From Ideonella sp. (GTDB taxonomy: Bacteria; Pseudomonadota; Gammaproteobacteria; Burkholderiales; Burkholderiaceae_C): 64,000 nt of DNA. The stretch spans positions 62,001 through 126,000 of the forward strand of contig JABTUY010000001.1 of NCBI GenBank assembly GCA_015075165.1, given 5' to 3'. The notes below the pieces were generated by a model that was not told the origin of the DNA, did not search any database, and saw only the letters and a program-made list of their open reading frames with translations. Positions 18,458 to 27,811 of this stretch are shown here, one piece after another (the stretch's first letter is position 1; each line of letters begins with the position of its first letter). The translations under genes were made by a program, and so were the position numbers.

Positions 18458-18531
18458 TGGAGCGGGTGAAGGGAATCGAACCCTCGTATGAAGCTTGGGA
18501 AGCTGCCGTTCTGCCATTGAACTACACCCGC
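18458..18531 (-). tRNA. tRNA-Gly (anticodon CCC)
   Basis: 74-base cloverleaf with encoded CCA. The acceptor stem GCGGGTG pairs with CACCCGC, the T-loop is GGTTCGATTCC, and the anticodon loop TTCCCAA gives CCC. It closely matches bacterial tRNA-Gly(CCC). The anticodon stem GCAGC/GCTTC has one C-T opposition (second pair from the top), where related tRNAs have GCTGC. Confidence 0.95.
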
Positions 18532-18666
18532 GCCGAAGCCCGCAGTCTAACGCGGCACCGACCGCTGGCCGCGCCCCGGCCCGTGCGCGTCGGCCCACGC
18601 TGCCGGGCCGCCGAAGACCTGGCGCGCCCGGTAGGATCACGCGCGTCGCTCTCGCGTGCTGCGCGC

Positions 18667-19893
18667 ATGCTCCCCAGATCCCGCTATGTCGCCCGTGTCG
18701 TCGATCCTGCGGCCATTGAACCCCGCGATGTCGAGGCGTGGGCCGCCCTCGAGGCGCGTACCGCAGAGCCCAATGCCTATCTGTCGCCTCACTTCGTGCT
18801 GCCCGCGACACGCTGGCTCACCGCCGCAGCCACGTCGCGCCTGGTGTTCGTCGAGCGCACCGCTGTCGGTTCGTTGCAGCGGGCACTGGTCGCCGTGGGC
18901 GTTTTCGCGCTGCCGCCGGTCGACCGCCTCGGTACGAGAGCACTGACGGCCTATCGCTCGCGCCATTCCCTCCTCGGTGGCCTGTTGCTCGATCGGGACT
19001 GCGTCGTCGACGCGCTGAACGAACTGGCCGTGCACGCGGCCCGTGAATGGCCGGGGGTGCGCTGGATCGAGTTGCCGCAAGTCTGGGACAACGGCGCGCT
19101 GGCGTGGGCCTGCCGCAGACTCGGCCCCGGCGGCATTCGACGCGGGTGCATCGTCGGCCGCGAGCCGCGCGCGGTGCTGGCGACAGACGACTGCCAGCGC
19201 TGGCTGGCCTGTCCGCAGTTCGGGTCAAGACGCCGTGACCTCGAGCGACGCATGCGCAGGCTGCGCGAGCGCGGTGCCGTCGCCTGGCGTCTGCATCGCG
19301 GCACCGGCCTGGATCCCGGCGCGTTGGAGCGCTTTCTTGCGCTCGAGCACATGGGGTGGAAGGGCCAGCAGGGATCATCGCTGCGCTCCAGTCCGCAGCA
19401 GGAGGCCTTCATCCGCGAAGCGGTGGCCGGTTTCGCCTCGGAAGGCCGCGCGCTGTTCACCGAGCTCATGCTGGATGGCGAAGCGATCGCGGCGACGTGC
19501 AACTTCATCTCCGGGGATACCTGCTTTGCCTTCAAGATCGGCTGGGATCCGTCCTTGCGTTCGATGTCTCCGGCTATGCTCAACGAGTTCGAGATGCTCG
19601 GGCATCCCGAGCGGCTCATCGGAATCCGCGCTTTCGACAGCGGTGCAGACCCCTCGTCGTTCATCAACGCGCTGTGGCCGGCGCACCGATTCCTCACCAC
19701 CGTGCGGCTGCCCGCCGATGCGATCGGAAGCGGCATGCTCGGCTTGCTCTGTCTTGCATCGAAGATGAAGCATGCGCTTCTCGCCTGCGCGGGTCGCTCG
19801 ACAGCAGCTGACGCGAACCCTGCGGGGCACTCCTGCTCGCTTGCATCCGACGGTGCCAAAGTGGCGCTCCCGGTTGAACGCAGATGTCCATGA
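18667..19893 (+). CDS. GNAT-superfamily (BioF2-like/CelD-like) acyltransferase
   Basis: Predicted cytoplasmic acyltransferase of 408 residues. The recognisable domain spans about residues 180-330: EHMGWKGQQGSSLRSSPQQ, then FASEGRALFTELMLDGEAIAATCNFISGD, FKIGWDPSLRSMSPAMLNEFEML and RAFDSGADPSSF. This is the BioF2-like GNAT layout found in proteins linked to polysaccharide or cellulose synthesis. The frame is open upstream across the tRNA-Gly, giving a spurious MERVKGIEPSYEAWEAAV peptide; ATG 18667 is the first sensible start after it. The stop overlaps the hybrid kinase start, so the two are probably co-translated. Substrate unknown. Confidence 0.72.
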   Translation: MLPRSRYVARVVDPAAIEPRDVEAWAALEARTAEPNAYLSPHFVLPATRWLTAAATSRLVFVERTAVGSLQRALVAVGVFALPPVDRLGTRALTAYRSRHSLLGGLLLDRDCVVDALNELAVHAAREWPGVRWIELPQVWDNGALAWACRRLGPGGIRRGCIVGREPRAVLATDDCQRWLACPQFGSRRRDLERRMRRLRERGAVAWRLHRGTGLDPGALERFLALEHMGWKGQQGSSLRSSPQQEAFIREAVAGFASEGRALFTELMLDGEAIAATCNFISGDTCFAFKIGWDPSLRSMSPAMLNEFEMLGHPERLIGIRAFDSGADPSSFINALWPAHRFLTTVRLPADAIGSGMLGLLCLASKMKHALLACAGRSTAADANPAGHSCSLASDGAKVALPVERRCP

Positions 19894-22800
19894 ACCAACC
19901 CACCGCCGTCGACGTGCTCGACACCGCGCGCAGCACGCTGGCGCGCCGCATCCTGCTCATCGCCGCCGTGGTGTTCGGGCTCGCCGCCGCGCTGCTGGCC
20001 ACCGGATCGGCGCCGCTGCAGTTCCGCGGCGCGTTGGCCGCCGGATTCGCGATCGCGTCGGCGGCGTCGGCACTGGCGAGTCGGTTCGCCCACATGCCGA
20101 TGCAGTCAGCGGTGAGCGGCATCGCGCTGGGTTCGCTGCTGCTGTACGTCGCCTACGCAGCACTCAGTGGCCTCGGCCTGAACGCGCCGGCGATCGGTTT
20201 CATGACGCTGCTGCCGATGACGGTGTGCCTCGTGGTCGGCATCCGCGCCGGCGCAGCCGCCGGCATCGTGAGCCTGGTGGCGATGCTCGCGCTGGCCTGG
20301 GGCGAGCACGGCGGGTCGATCGCCGGCGCCCGCCTGTTGCCTGAGCTGGGCCTCGATCGCAGGCTAACCAACCACCTGCTCGTGCTCGGTTCGGGCCTCG
20401 CGGCCGCCGTGGTGGTGGCTCATCTGCAGCGGGCGCAGCACCGCGCCGCCGACGAACGTGACACGCGCTTCCAGCGTCTACTCAGCATCGCGGTCGACAC
20501 CTACTGGGAGCTCGACGCCGAGTTCCGCACCACCGTGGTCTGGCGCCGTGGCGACGACGGCCGCTTCGCGAGGCTTGCGCGCTCCTATCCGGCGCCGTGG
20601 AATATGCCAGAGTGGGTCACCGATCCGGCGACGAAGCAGGCGCACGAAGCCGCTTGCCGTGCCCACCTGCCGCTGCGCCACCAGCACATTCAGTGGCGCC
20701 GCTGCGCGGGCGGCCTGCGCCACGCGCTGGTCAGCGGCGAACCGCGCTTCGACGCCGAAGGTCGCTTCCTCGGCTACTGGGGCGTGAGTCGCGACATCAC
20801 GGCCAACGTGCAGCTCGAGCAATCCGCAGCGGCCAGCGAAGCGAGGTATCGGGATCTGTTCGAGGTTTCGCCGCTCGCGCTCGTGGTGCAGGAGGACTGG
20901 CGCGTCGTCGATGCCAACGCCACCGCCGTCACCCTGTTCGGATATCCCGATCTGGCGACGATGAAGGGCTCGCACCTGCTGCAGCGCCTGGGAGTCGGCA
21001 CGGCCGACCGGGAGCGCGCCGCGCAGCGGCAGCGGCAGGCCATGGCCGGGCAGAGGCTGCCGCACACGGAGTATCGCTGCGTGATGCCCGATGGGCGCGC
21101 GGTGACCCTGCGCGCCACCGCGACGCGGGTGATGGTCGACGGCCGCCCGCACCTGCTGTCGATCTTCGACGACATCACCGAGCTGAACCGGGCGCAGGAG
21201 GCGTTGCGGCGCTCGGAGACCACGCTGTCGCACCTGGTGGCGACCAGCCCAGACCTGATCACTCTGACCGAGCTCGATACCGGCAAGTTTGTGATGGTCA
21301 ACGACACCTTCACGCGCCTGACCGGCTACACGCGCGAGGAGGCGATCGGTTGCACCGCGCTCGAGGTCGGCGCCTGGAACAACCCGCAGGAACGCCTGGC
21401 GTTCATCGCCGCGGTGCGCGACCAGGGCAGCGTCGCCGATTGGCCGCAGGAGTTCGTGTCGAAGGCGGGCGAACGCTTCCTGTTGATGCTGTCGGCGGCG
21501 CTGTTCGACCTCGAGGGCCGGCGCTACATGGTGCTGAACGGTCGCGACGCCACGGAGCCGGAGCGCAACCGGCTCGCGTACGAGGCGGTGTTGCGCAACG
21601 CCTCGCTCGGCATCGCGTTCACGCGCGAGCGACGCTTCGTGCAGGCCAACCCGGCGTTCGAGCAGATGTTCGGCTGGACGCATGGCGCAATGGCCGGTCA
21701 GCCCGGTCGGGTGGTGTGGCGCAGCGACGCCGAGTACGCCGAGATCGGGGCGTTGATCGGGGCGCCGCTGTCGCGCGGCGAATCGGTGGAGTTCGTGCGC
21801 GAGATGCACCGCTGCGACGGCACCGCCTTCTGGTGTCGTATGCTCGCCAAGGCGGTCGACCCGCGCCACCCGATGGCCGGCGGCACGATCTGGATCGTCG
21901 AGGACATCACCGGGCGCCGGCGGACCGAGCAGGCACTGGCCAAGGCACGCGACGATGCCGAGGCCGCCAGCCGCGCCAAGAGTGCGTTCCTGGCCAACAC
22001 CAGCCACGAGATCCGTACGCCGTTGAACGGCCTGATCGGGCTGGCGCGGTTGGCGCGCCAGCCGGAGGTCGACGAAAGCCGCCGCCGCCAGTATCTTGAG
22101 CAGATCGGCGAGAGCGCCGAGACGCTGACCGCCGTGATCTCCGACGTGCTCGACCTGTCGAAGATCGAGGCCGGCAAACTGACGATCGAGCATGTCGCGT
22201 TCGACCTCGGCTCGCTGCTCGAGGCGCTGCAGCGCGTCTACGGCACGCTGGCCGACGCGCGCGGCCTGGACTATGCCCAGACCGTCGACGCCGCCGTGCC
22301 GCGCCGCACGCTGGGCGACCCGGTGCGGCTGCGGCAAATCCTGACCAACTACCTGAACAACGCGCTCAAGTTCACCCAGCGCGGTCGCATCGAACTGGTT
22401 GCCGGCGCGCCGCGCAGCGGCTGGCTGCGCTTCGAGGTCATCGACACCGGCCCCGGTATCGAGACCGACGTGCAACGGCAGCTGTTCACACCCTTCACGC
22501 AGGCCGACCAGTCGACCACGCGACGCTTCGGCGGCACCGGACTCGGGCTGTCGATCTGCCGCGAGCTCGCTTCGCTGATGCACGGCACGGTCGGCGTCGA
22601 CAGCGCGCCGGGGCGCGGTAGCCGCTTCTGGGCCGAGTTGCCGCTGCAAGGCCTGCCGTCTCCGGCCCCCGACAGCGGCTACAGCGATGACGAGCCCGAT
22701 GCGCTGCGCGGCGCCCGCGTGCTGATGGTCGAGGACAACGCCGTCAACATGACGATCGCGGTGGCCTTGCTCGAGCAGTGGGGTGCGATCGTCACGCAGG

Positions 22801-23105
22801 CCGGCGACGGCTCGCAGGCACTCGATGCGGTGGCACTGGCCGAGCGCGAAGGCCGGCCGTTCGATGCCGTGCTGATGGACGTGCAGATGCCGGCGATGGG
22901 TGGCTACGAGGCCACGCGCCGGCTGCGCGAGCGACACGACCCGCAATCGCTGCCAGTGATCGCGCTGACCGCCGCGGCACTGACATCGGAGCGCGAGTTA
23001 GCACTGGCCGCGGGGATGAACGACTTCCTGACCAAGCCGATCGATGCCCAGCGCCTGCGCGACACGCTGGTGGCCACGCTCGACGCGCGGCGTGCCGCGC
23101 CATGA
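19884..23105 (+). CDS. membrane-bound hybrid histidine kinase with PAS domains
   Basis: 1073-residue sensor kinase. Residues about 20-190 form a multi-pass membrane region. Four PAS-type segments follow to about residue 690 (around [43 protein letters not shown] and [18 protein letters not shown]). The HisKA domain has H708 in [16 protein letters not shown]. The ATPase shows [17 protein letters not shown] and [14 protein letters not shown]. The C-terminal receiver ([11 protein letters not shown]) has phosphoacceptor D999 in [12 protein letters not shown]. No DNA-binding output is fused. The gene overlaps the acyltransferase before it and trmB after it (ATGA). ATG 19890 is an alternative start. 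The signal sensed is unknown. Confidence 0.9.
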   Translation: MSMNQPTAVDVLDTARSTLARRILLIAAVVFGLAAALLATGSAPLQFRGALAAGFAIASAASALASRFAHMPMQSAVSGIALGSLLLYVAYAALSGLGLNAPAIGFMTLLPMTVCLVVGIRAGAAAGIVSLVAMLALAWGEHGGSIAGARLLPELGLDRRLTNHLLVLGSGLAAAVVVAHLQRAQHRAADERDTRFQRLLSIAVDTYWELDAEFRTTVVWRRGDDGRFARLARSYPAPWNMPEWVTDPATKQAHEAACRAHLPLRHQHIQWRRCAGGLRHALVSGEPRFDAEGRFLGYWGVSRDITANVQLEQSAAASEARYRDLFEVSPLALVVQEDWRVVDANATAVTLFGYPDLATMKGSHLLQRLGVGTADRERAAQRQRQAMAGQRLPHTEYRCVMPDGRAVTLRATATRVMVDGRPHLLSIFDDITELNRAQEALRRSETTLSHLVATSPDLITLTELDTGKFVMVNDTFTRLTGYTREEAIGCTALEVGAWNNPQERLAFIAAVRDQGSVADWPQEFVSKAGERFLLMLSAALFDLEGRRYMVLNGRDATEPERNRLAYEAVLRNASLGIAFTRERRFVQANPAFEQMFGWTHGAMAGQPGRVVWRSDAEYAEIGALIGAPLSRGESVEFVREMHRCDGTAFWCRMLAKAVDPRHPMAGGTIWIVEDITGRRRTEQALAKARDDAEAASRAKSAFLANTSHEIRTPLNGLIGLARLARQPEVDESRRRQYLEQIGESAETLTAVISDVLDLSKIEAGKLTIEHVAFDLGSLLEALQRVYGTLADARGLDYAQTVDAAVPRRTLGDPVRLRQILTNYLNNALKFTQRGRIELVAGAPRSGWLRFEVIDTGPGIETDVQRQLFTPFTQADQSTTRRFGGTGLGLSICRELASLMHGTVGVDSAPGRGSRFWAELPLQGLPSPAPDSGYSDDEPDALRGARVLMVEDNAVNMTIAVALLEQWGAIVTQAGDGSQALDAVALAEREGRPFDAVLMDVQMPAMGGYEATRRLRERHDPQSLPVIALTAAALTSERELALAAGMNDFLTKPIDAQRLRDTLVATLDARRAAP

Positions 23106-23818
23106 TGCGTGGCGGCAAGGCAGCCGCGAGTGGCGCGGCTGCCGCACCGCAGCGGCGCGGCGTGCGCAGCTACGTGCTGCGCGGCGGGCGCATCGGCAGC
23201 GGCCAGCTGCGTGCGCTCGACACGCTGGCGCCGCGCTACGTGCTGCCGGTCCGTGCGCAACCGATCGACCCGGTCGAGGCCTTCGGGCGTGTTGCGCCGC
23301 TGATCATCGAGATCGGCTTCGGCATGGGCGACGCGACGGCACGCATCGCCGCCGCGACGCCGCATTGCGACTTCATCGGCATCGAAGTGCACCCGCCCGG
23401 TGTCGGCGCGTTGCTGCAGCGGCTCGACACGCTCGGCCTGCGCAACGTGCGCATCGTGCAGCACGACGCGGTGGCGGTGCTCGACGAGATGATCGCGCCC
23501 CGTTCGCTCGCCGGCGCGATGATCTTCTTCCCCGATCCGTGGCCAAAGAAGCGCCACCACAAGCGCCGCCTGATCCAGCCAACCTTCGTGGCGCTGCTGG
23601 CGTCGCGCCTGGCCCCCGGCGCCACACTGCACCTGGCGACCGACTGGGCGCCCTATGCCGAGCAGATGCTGCAGGTGCTGGACGCCGAACCGACACTGGC
23701 CAACACCGCCGGCGGATTCGCCGCGCGGCCGGACTACCGACCGCTGACCAGGTTCGAGCAGCGTGGCCAGCGGCTCGGGCAACCGAGCCGCGACCTGGTC
23801 TTTCGCAAGATCGGGTGA
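23102..23818 (+). CDS. trmB: tRNA (guanine-N7-)-methyltransferase
   Basis: SAM enzyme making m7G46 in the tRNA variable loop; 238 residues. Motif I is [18 protein letters not shown], followed by [15 protein letters not shown]. The family signature [19 protein letters not shown] is intact, and the C-terminal catalytic [11 protein letters not shown] and [11 protein letters not shown] are present. The ATG overlaps the kinase stop as ATGA, so translation is coupled to a signalling gene, an unusual partner for a tRNA-modification enzyme. The stop codon lies in the left arm of the following hairpin. Confidence 0.95.
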   Translation: MMRGGKAAASGAAAAPQRRGVRSYVLRGGRIGSGQLRALDTLAPRYVLPVRAQPIDPVEAFGRVAPLIIEIGFGMGDATARIAAATPHCDFIGIEVHPPGVGALLQRLDTLGLRNVRIVQHDAVAVLDEMIAPRSLAGAMIFFPDPWPKKRHHKRRLIQPTFVALLASRLAPGATLHLATDWAPYAEQMLQVLDAEPTLANTAGGFAARPDYRPLTRFEQRGQRLGQPSRDLVFRKIG

Positions 23819-23875
23819 GGCACCTCGGCGCCCGCCGAAAGCCTCCGCCAGCGCTGGCGCCAGACAGGTGCCTCA
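23816..23875. terminator. inverted repeat between convergent trmB and uppP
   Basis: Perfect 10-base arms TGAGGCACCT and AGGTGCCTCA separated by 40 bases that contain their own small hairpin around CCAGCGCTGG. The left arm includes the trmB stop codon and the right arm ends 8 bases before the uppP stop. It is probably a shared terminator structure. Confidence 0.55.
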
Positions 23876-23883
23876 ATCTGCCG

Positions 23884-24708
23884 TCAATCGGACCAATGCA
23901 CCGTGCCGCCCCAGGCGGTGAGCAGCACCACGGCACCGAAGGCGATGCGGTACCAGGCGAACGGCACGAAGGTGTGACTGGCGATGTAGCGCAGCAGCCA
24001 GCGCACGCAGGCATAGGCGGCGATGAACGACACCACCGCGCCGACGAGGAACAGCGGCGCGTCGGCCGCCGACAGCAGCGAGCGCTCCTTGTAGAGGCTG
24101 TAGGCGCCGGCGCCCATCAGCGTCGGGATCGCGAGATAGAAGCTGAACTCGGTGGCCGCCGCGCGCGACAGGCCGAACAGCATGCCGCCGATGATGGTGG
24201 CGCCCGAGCGGCTCGTACCCGGGATCATCGCCAGGCACTGCGCGAGCCCGACCTTCAGGGCATCCTGCGGCGTCATGGCGTCCACCGAATCGACCCGTGT
24301 CGCCGACGCCGGCCGCCGCTCGGCCCACAGGATGATCAGGCCGCCGACGATGAAGCTGGCGGCGACCACCGGCGCGTTGAACAGGTGAGCCTTGATCGCC
24401 TTGCCGAACGCGAGCCCGAGCAGCACCGCAGGCACGAAGGCGATCGCGACGTTGCCGACGAAACGCCGCGCCGATGCGCTGGCACCGAGCGCGCGCACGG
24501 TGTCGCGCAGGCGCTGCCAGTAGACGATGATCACCGCCAGCATCGCGCCGCTCTGGATCGCGATCTCGAACACCTTGGCCTTCTCGCCGGTGAAGCTCAG
24601 CAGCGACCCGGCAAGGATCAGATGCCCGGTCGACGAGATCGGCAAGAACTCCGTCAGGCCCTCGACCACGCCCATCACCGCGGCCTTGGCCAGCAGCACG
24701 AGATCCAA
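23884..24708 (-). CDS. uppP: undecaprenyl-diphosphate phosphatase
   Basis: Integral membrane enzyme that recycles undecaprenyl pyrophosphate to the monophosphate carrier for peptidoglycan and polysaccharide synthesis; loss sensitises cells to bacitracin. Its 274 residues hold about eight helices. The two family signatures are intact: [19 protein letters not shown] near residue 17 (catalytic Glu/Ser/His region) and [15 protein letters not shown] near residue 160. The gene is divergent from the TetR gene. Confidence 0.96.
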   Translation of the reverse strand: MDLVLLAKAAVMGVVEGLTEFLPISSTGHLILAGSLLSFTGEKAKVFEIAIQSGAMLAVIIVYWQRLRDTVRALGASASARRFVGNVAIAFVPAVLLGLAFGKAIKAHLFNAPVVAASFIVGGLIILWAERRPASATRVDSVDAMTPQDALKVGLAQCLAMIPGTSRSGATIIGGMLFGLSRAAATEFSFYLAIPTLMGAGAYSLYKERSLLSAADAPLFLVGAVVSFIAAYACVRWLLRYIASHTFVPFAWYRIAFGAVVLLTAWGGTVHWSD

Positions 24709-24795
24709 TCCACCCTCCAGACAGCGCGCCGACGCGCGCGCGAGGCGCGGATGATACGGGGTGCCCCTGCGGGCTCCGGCTGAAAACCGCGCCGT

Positions 24796-24824
24796 TTGAC
24801 CGGCCGCCGGGCCTCCGTTACATT
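24796..24824 (+). promoter_or_regulatory. sigma-70-type promoter of the TetR gene
   Basis: TTGACC (24796-24801), a 17-base spacer and TACATT (24819-24824) form the best -35/-10 pair seen in the window. The predicted transcript starts near 24831, only about 16 bases before the chosen ATG, inside the palindrome that follows. Confidence 0.6.
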
Positions 24825-24826
24825 AC

Positions 24827-24840
24827 TGACCAGTTGGTCA
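24827..24840. promoter_or_regulatory. palindromic operator, probably bound by the adjacent TetR protein
   Basis: Perfect palindrome TGACCA-GT-TGGTCA starting two bases after the -10 hexamer and ending 6 bases before the regulator's ATG. Size, symmetry and position are those of TetR-family autorepression sites. AT content here is far above the surroundings. Confidence 0.7.
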
Positions 24841-24846
24841 TTAACG

Positions 24847-25488
24847 ATGACAAGGTCACTTGCTCCCACCCGCCGGCGTCTGAAGGAGGCGCGCCCGCAG
24901 CAACTGCTCGACGCTGCGCTCGAGTTGTTCGTCGAAAAGGGCTTCGCCGCCACACGGGCCGAGGAGGTGGCGCAGCGCGCCGGCGTCTCCAAGGGCACGC
25001 TGTACCTCTACTATCCGAGCAAGGAGGAACTGCTGAAGGCGGTGATCCGCGAACACCTGTCGTCGCGCATCGCCGCCGGCGCGGCGCAGGCCGACCAGTA
25101 CCGCGGGTCGGTGGCCGATCTGTTGCGCGAGGTGTTCGGCCGCTGGTGGCTCGAGGTCTACGACAACCCGACCTCGGGCGTGTTCAAGCTGATCATCACC
25201 GAAGGCCGCAACTTCCCCGAGATCGCCGAGTTCTACATCGCCGAGGTGATCCGGCCGGGCGAGGAACTGATCGCGCAGATCGTGCAGCGCGGCATCGACC
25301 GCGGCGAGTTCGAGTCACTGGATGTCCCGAGCGTCGTGCATTCGCTGCTGCTGCCGTTGGTGATGTTGTGCCTGCACAAGCACTCGCTGGGCGCCTGCAG
25401 CGACCATGACGCCGACTTCGACGCGCACCGCTACGTGCACCGACACATCGACCTGATCGTCAACGGGCTGCGACGCCGCGCCGAATAG
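24847..25488 (+). CDS. TetR/AcrR-family transcriptional regulator
   Basis: 213-residue repressor. The N-terminal helix-turn-helix is clear: QQLLDAALELFVEKGFAATRAEEVAQRAGVSKGTLYLYYPSKEELL, split here only by the family's usual turns. The C-terminal ligand and dimer domain is helical (SVADLLREVFGRWWLEVYDN, FPEIAEFYIAEVIRPGEELI) and resembles the C-terminal domain of AcrR/TtgR-like regulators. The inducer is unknown. It sits just upstream of pcm and a tolC homologue, so regulation of export is plausible. ATG 24847 follows a palindromic operator; ATG-like starts upstream would lie inside the promoter. Confidence 0.88.
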   Translation: MTRSLAPTRRRLKEARPQQLLDAALELFVEKGFAATRAEEVAQRAGVSKGTLYLYYPSKEELLKAVIREHLSSRIAAGAAQADQYRGSVADLLREVFGRWWLEVYDNPTSGVFKLIITEGRNFPEIAEFYIAEVIRPGEELIAQIVQRGIDRGEFESLDVPSVVHSLLLPLVMLCLHKHSLGACSDHDADFDAHRYVHRHIDLIVNGLRRRAE

Positions 25489-25521
25489 AATTCGCCCTCC
25501 CCCCCTGCCCCGTACCCTGCG

Positions 25522-26175
25522 ATGGACGTCGAACTCGCCCGCTTCAACATGATCGAGCAGCAGATCCGGCCGTGGAACGTGCTCGATCCGGCCGTGCTGG
25601 CGCTGCTGGCGGTGGTGCGCCGCGAAGACTTCGTGCCGCCGGCCTACCGGGCACTGGCCTTCGTCGATTGCGAAGTGCCGCTGCCAGAGGGCGAATGCAT
25701 GCTGGCGCCGAAGGTCGAAGCGCGCCTGCTGCAGGAACTGGCGCTGCAGCGCCATGAACGCGTGCTCGAAATCGGTGCCGGCTCGGGCTTCATGGCCGCG
25801 TTGATGGGCCACCGCGCGCGCAGCGTGCTCAGTCTCGAACGCCATGCCGCTCTGGCAAGCGCCGCCACGGCGCAGTTGCGGCGTGCCGGCATCGTCAATG
25901 TCACGGTGCGCGTGCGCAACGGCGTCGACGGCGTTCCGGAAGAAGCGCCGTTCGACGCCATCGTGCTGTCGGGGTCGGTCAACGCGGTGCCGCAGGTGCT
26001 GCTGCAGCAACTGGCGCCCGGCGGCCGGCTGCTGGCCATCGTCGGCGACGAGCCGGTGATGCGCGCGTTGCGCATCCAGCGTCTGGCCGACTCGCGGTTC
26101 GAAAGCCGCGAGCTGTTCGACACCGTCGCCCCGCGGCTGCACGGCTTCGATGAACCGAGCCGCTTCCGGTTCTGA
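25522..26175 (+). CDS. protein-L-isoaspartate O-methyltransferase-like protein
   Basis: SAM-dependent methyltransferase of the PCMT family, which repairs isoaspartyl residues; 217 residues. Visible are the N-terminal MIEQQIRPWNVLDPAVL, REDFVPPAYRALAFVD, the substrate-loop region ECMLAPKVEARLLQELAL, and motif I RVLEIGAGSGFMAALMG. Variants of this family beside tolC in betaproteobacteria often lack strict isoaspartate-substrate residues. Here the loop reads GECMLAPKVEARLLQ instead of the classical G(Q)TISQP pattern, so true repair activity is uncertain. It lies 33 bases after the TetR gene and 188 before tolC. Confidence 0.8.
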   Translation: MDVELARFNMIEQQIRPWNVLDPAVLALLAVVRREDFVPPAYRALAFVDCEVPLPEGECMLAPKVEARLLQELALQRHERVLEIGAGSGFMAALMGHRARSVLSLERHAALASAATAQLRRAGIVNVTVRVRNGVDGVPEEAPFDAIVLSGSVNAVPQVLLQQLAPGGRLLAIVGDEPVMRALRIQRLADSRFESRELFDTVAPRLHGFDEPSRFRF

Positions 26176-26363
26176 GTCCGGCCGCAGGGCCGCAGGCAGC
26201 CCTGCGCGTCGAAGCCAGCGCGCCGCGGCGGCCGCGCCCACGACCGCCCGCGGCCGCAATCCGCGCCGCCGGATCGACGGCCCGTCGCAGGTGCGTTGAT
26301 GGTCGCACCGCGGTTCGCCTACAACCCAGTCCCCGATCCACGCACACAGCCAGGACGCACCGC

Positions 26364-27764
26364 ATGACGCCGCAGCACGCCCACCGCCATCCGTCGATCC
26401 TGTTGCCCGCTGTGCTGCGGCACGTCACCATCGCCGGCGTCTTCGCGTCGGCGTCGGCGCTGCTGGTTCCAGGTGGCGCGTCCGCGCAGAGCCTGCGCGA
26501 GCTGTACGACGCCGCGCGCAGCTACGACGCCACCTATCTTTCGGCGCGCGCGCTGGCCGACTCGGCGCAACACAAGGCCGCCCAGGCCGACGCACTGAAA
26601 CGCCCGAGCGTCGGCCTCAGCGCCAACGCCACGCGCACCGATGCCGACCTCCCCCCCACCGTGACCGGCGGCGCGACCATCCCCGGCAGCGACGGCCATC
26701 ACTACTCCAACCGCATCGACGCGGCGATCAACGCCAGCCAGCCCCTGATCAACCGCAGCAGCGACGTGCAGATCCAGCAGGCGCAGCGCGCGCTCGAGGC
26801 GGCACAGGCCGACCTCGAGGCCGCCGAGCAAGACCTGATCGTGCGGCTGGCGCAGGCCTATTTCGACGTTCTGGGCGCACAGGATGCGCTCGGCACTGCA
26901 CAGGCCGGCCGCAAGGCCATCGCCGAGCAACTGGCGTCGGCCAAGCGCAACTTCGAAGTCGGCACCGCGACGATCACCGACACGCGCGAGGCACAGGCAC
27001 GCTACGATCTCGCCGGCGCGCAGGAGATCGCCGCCGAGAACGACCTGCGCACCAAACGCATCGCGCTCGACCAGTTGGTGGGCCGCTCCGGCGTCGCCCC
27101 GAAGCCGCTGGCCACGCCGGTGACGCTGGCAGCGCCGGCGCCGTCGGACGTCAAGGCCTGGGTCGATGCCGCCGAGCAGCAACACCCGCTGATCCGCAAG
27201 ACGCGCGTGGCGCTCGACCTGGCCAAGCTCGAAATCGAGCGCGCCCGCGCGGCCGACAAGCCCACGCTCGACCTCGTGGGCTCGATCGGCGGCAACCGCA
27301 CCACCGGCACGCTGACCACCGCGCCGGGCAACACCACCAACGCGGTGGTGGGCCTGCAGTTCAAGATGCCGCTGTACACCGGCGGCGCGACGCAGAGCCG
27401 CATCAAGGAGACGCTGGCGCTCGAAGAGAAGGCGCGCAACGATCTCGAGGCAGCGCGGCGCGGCGTCGCGCAAGGCACTCGCGTGGCGTTCTTCGGTGTC
27501 GAATCGGGCCGCGCGCAGGTCGGCGCGCTCGAAGCGGCCGAGTCGTCGAGCAAGCTCGCACTCGAGGCGACGCAGCTCGGCTACAAGGTGGGCGTGCGCG
27601 TCAACATCGACGTGCTGAACGCGCAGACCCAACTGTTCCAGACGCAGCGCGACCTCGCCCGCGCGCGCTACGACGTGATCGTCAACGGGCTGCGGTTGCG
27701 CCAGGCATCGGGCCAGCTGCGCGCCGACGACGTCAACGGCGTCAACGCGCTGCTGCAGCCGTAG
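26364..27764 (+). CDS. tolC: TolC-family outer membrane efflux protein
   Basis: Outer-membrane channel component for type I secretion and drug efflux; 466 residues. The signal peptide ends near GGASA-QSL. The mature protein starts LRELYDAARSYDATYLSARA, the family pattern 'L..-Y..A...DP.Y..A'. The two repeats of the OEP fold are visible: SQPLINRSSDVQIQQAQRALEAAQADLEAAEQD with LAQAYFDVLGAQDAL, and MPLYTGGATQSRIKETLALEEKARNDL with TQLGYKVGVRVNIDVLNAQTQLFQTQRDL. No inner-membrane or adaptor genes are adjacent. A weak AGGA precedes the ATG. Confidence 0.93.
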   Translation: MTPQHAHRHPSILLPAVLRHVTIAGVFASASALLVPGGASAQSLRELYDAARSYDATYLSARALADSAQHKAAQADALKRPSVGLSANATRTDADLPPTVTGGATIPGSDGHHYSNRIDAAINASQPLINRSSDVQIQQAQRALEAAQADLEAAEQDLIVRLAQAYFDVLGAQDALGTAQAGRKAIAEQLASAKRNFEVGTATITDTREAQARYDLAGAQEIAAENDLRTKRIALDQLVGRSGVAPKPLATPVTLAAPAPSDVKAWVDAAEQQHPLIRKTRVALDLAKLEIERARAADKPTLDLVGSIGGNRTTGTLTTAPGNTTNAVVGLQFKMPLYTGGATQSRIKETLALEEKARNDLEAARRGVAQGTRVAFFGVESGRAQVGALEAAESSSKLALEATQLGYKVGVRVNIDVLNAQTQLFQTQRDLARARYDVIVNGLRLRQASGQLRADDVNGVNALLQP

Positions 27765-27811
27765 AGCGGCGCGCACGGCGCAAGGCAAGACCGGCCGCCG
27801 CGACACGCGGC

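Noticed and set aside
18289-18666. N-terminal extension of the acyltransferase through the tRNA-Gly
   Set aside because: It would translate the tRNA in antisense, producing a well-known artefact peptide; ATG 18667 begins after it.
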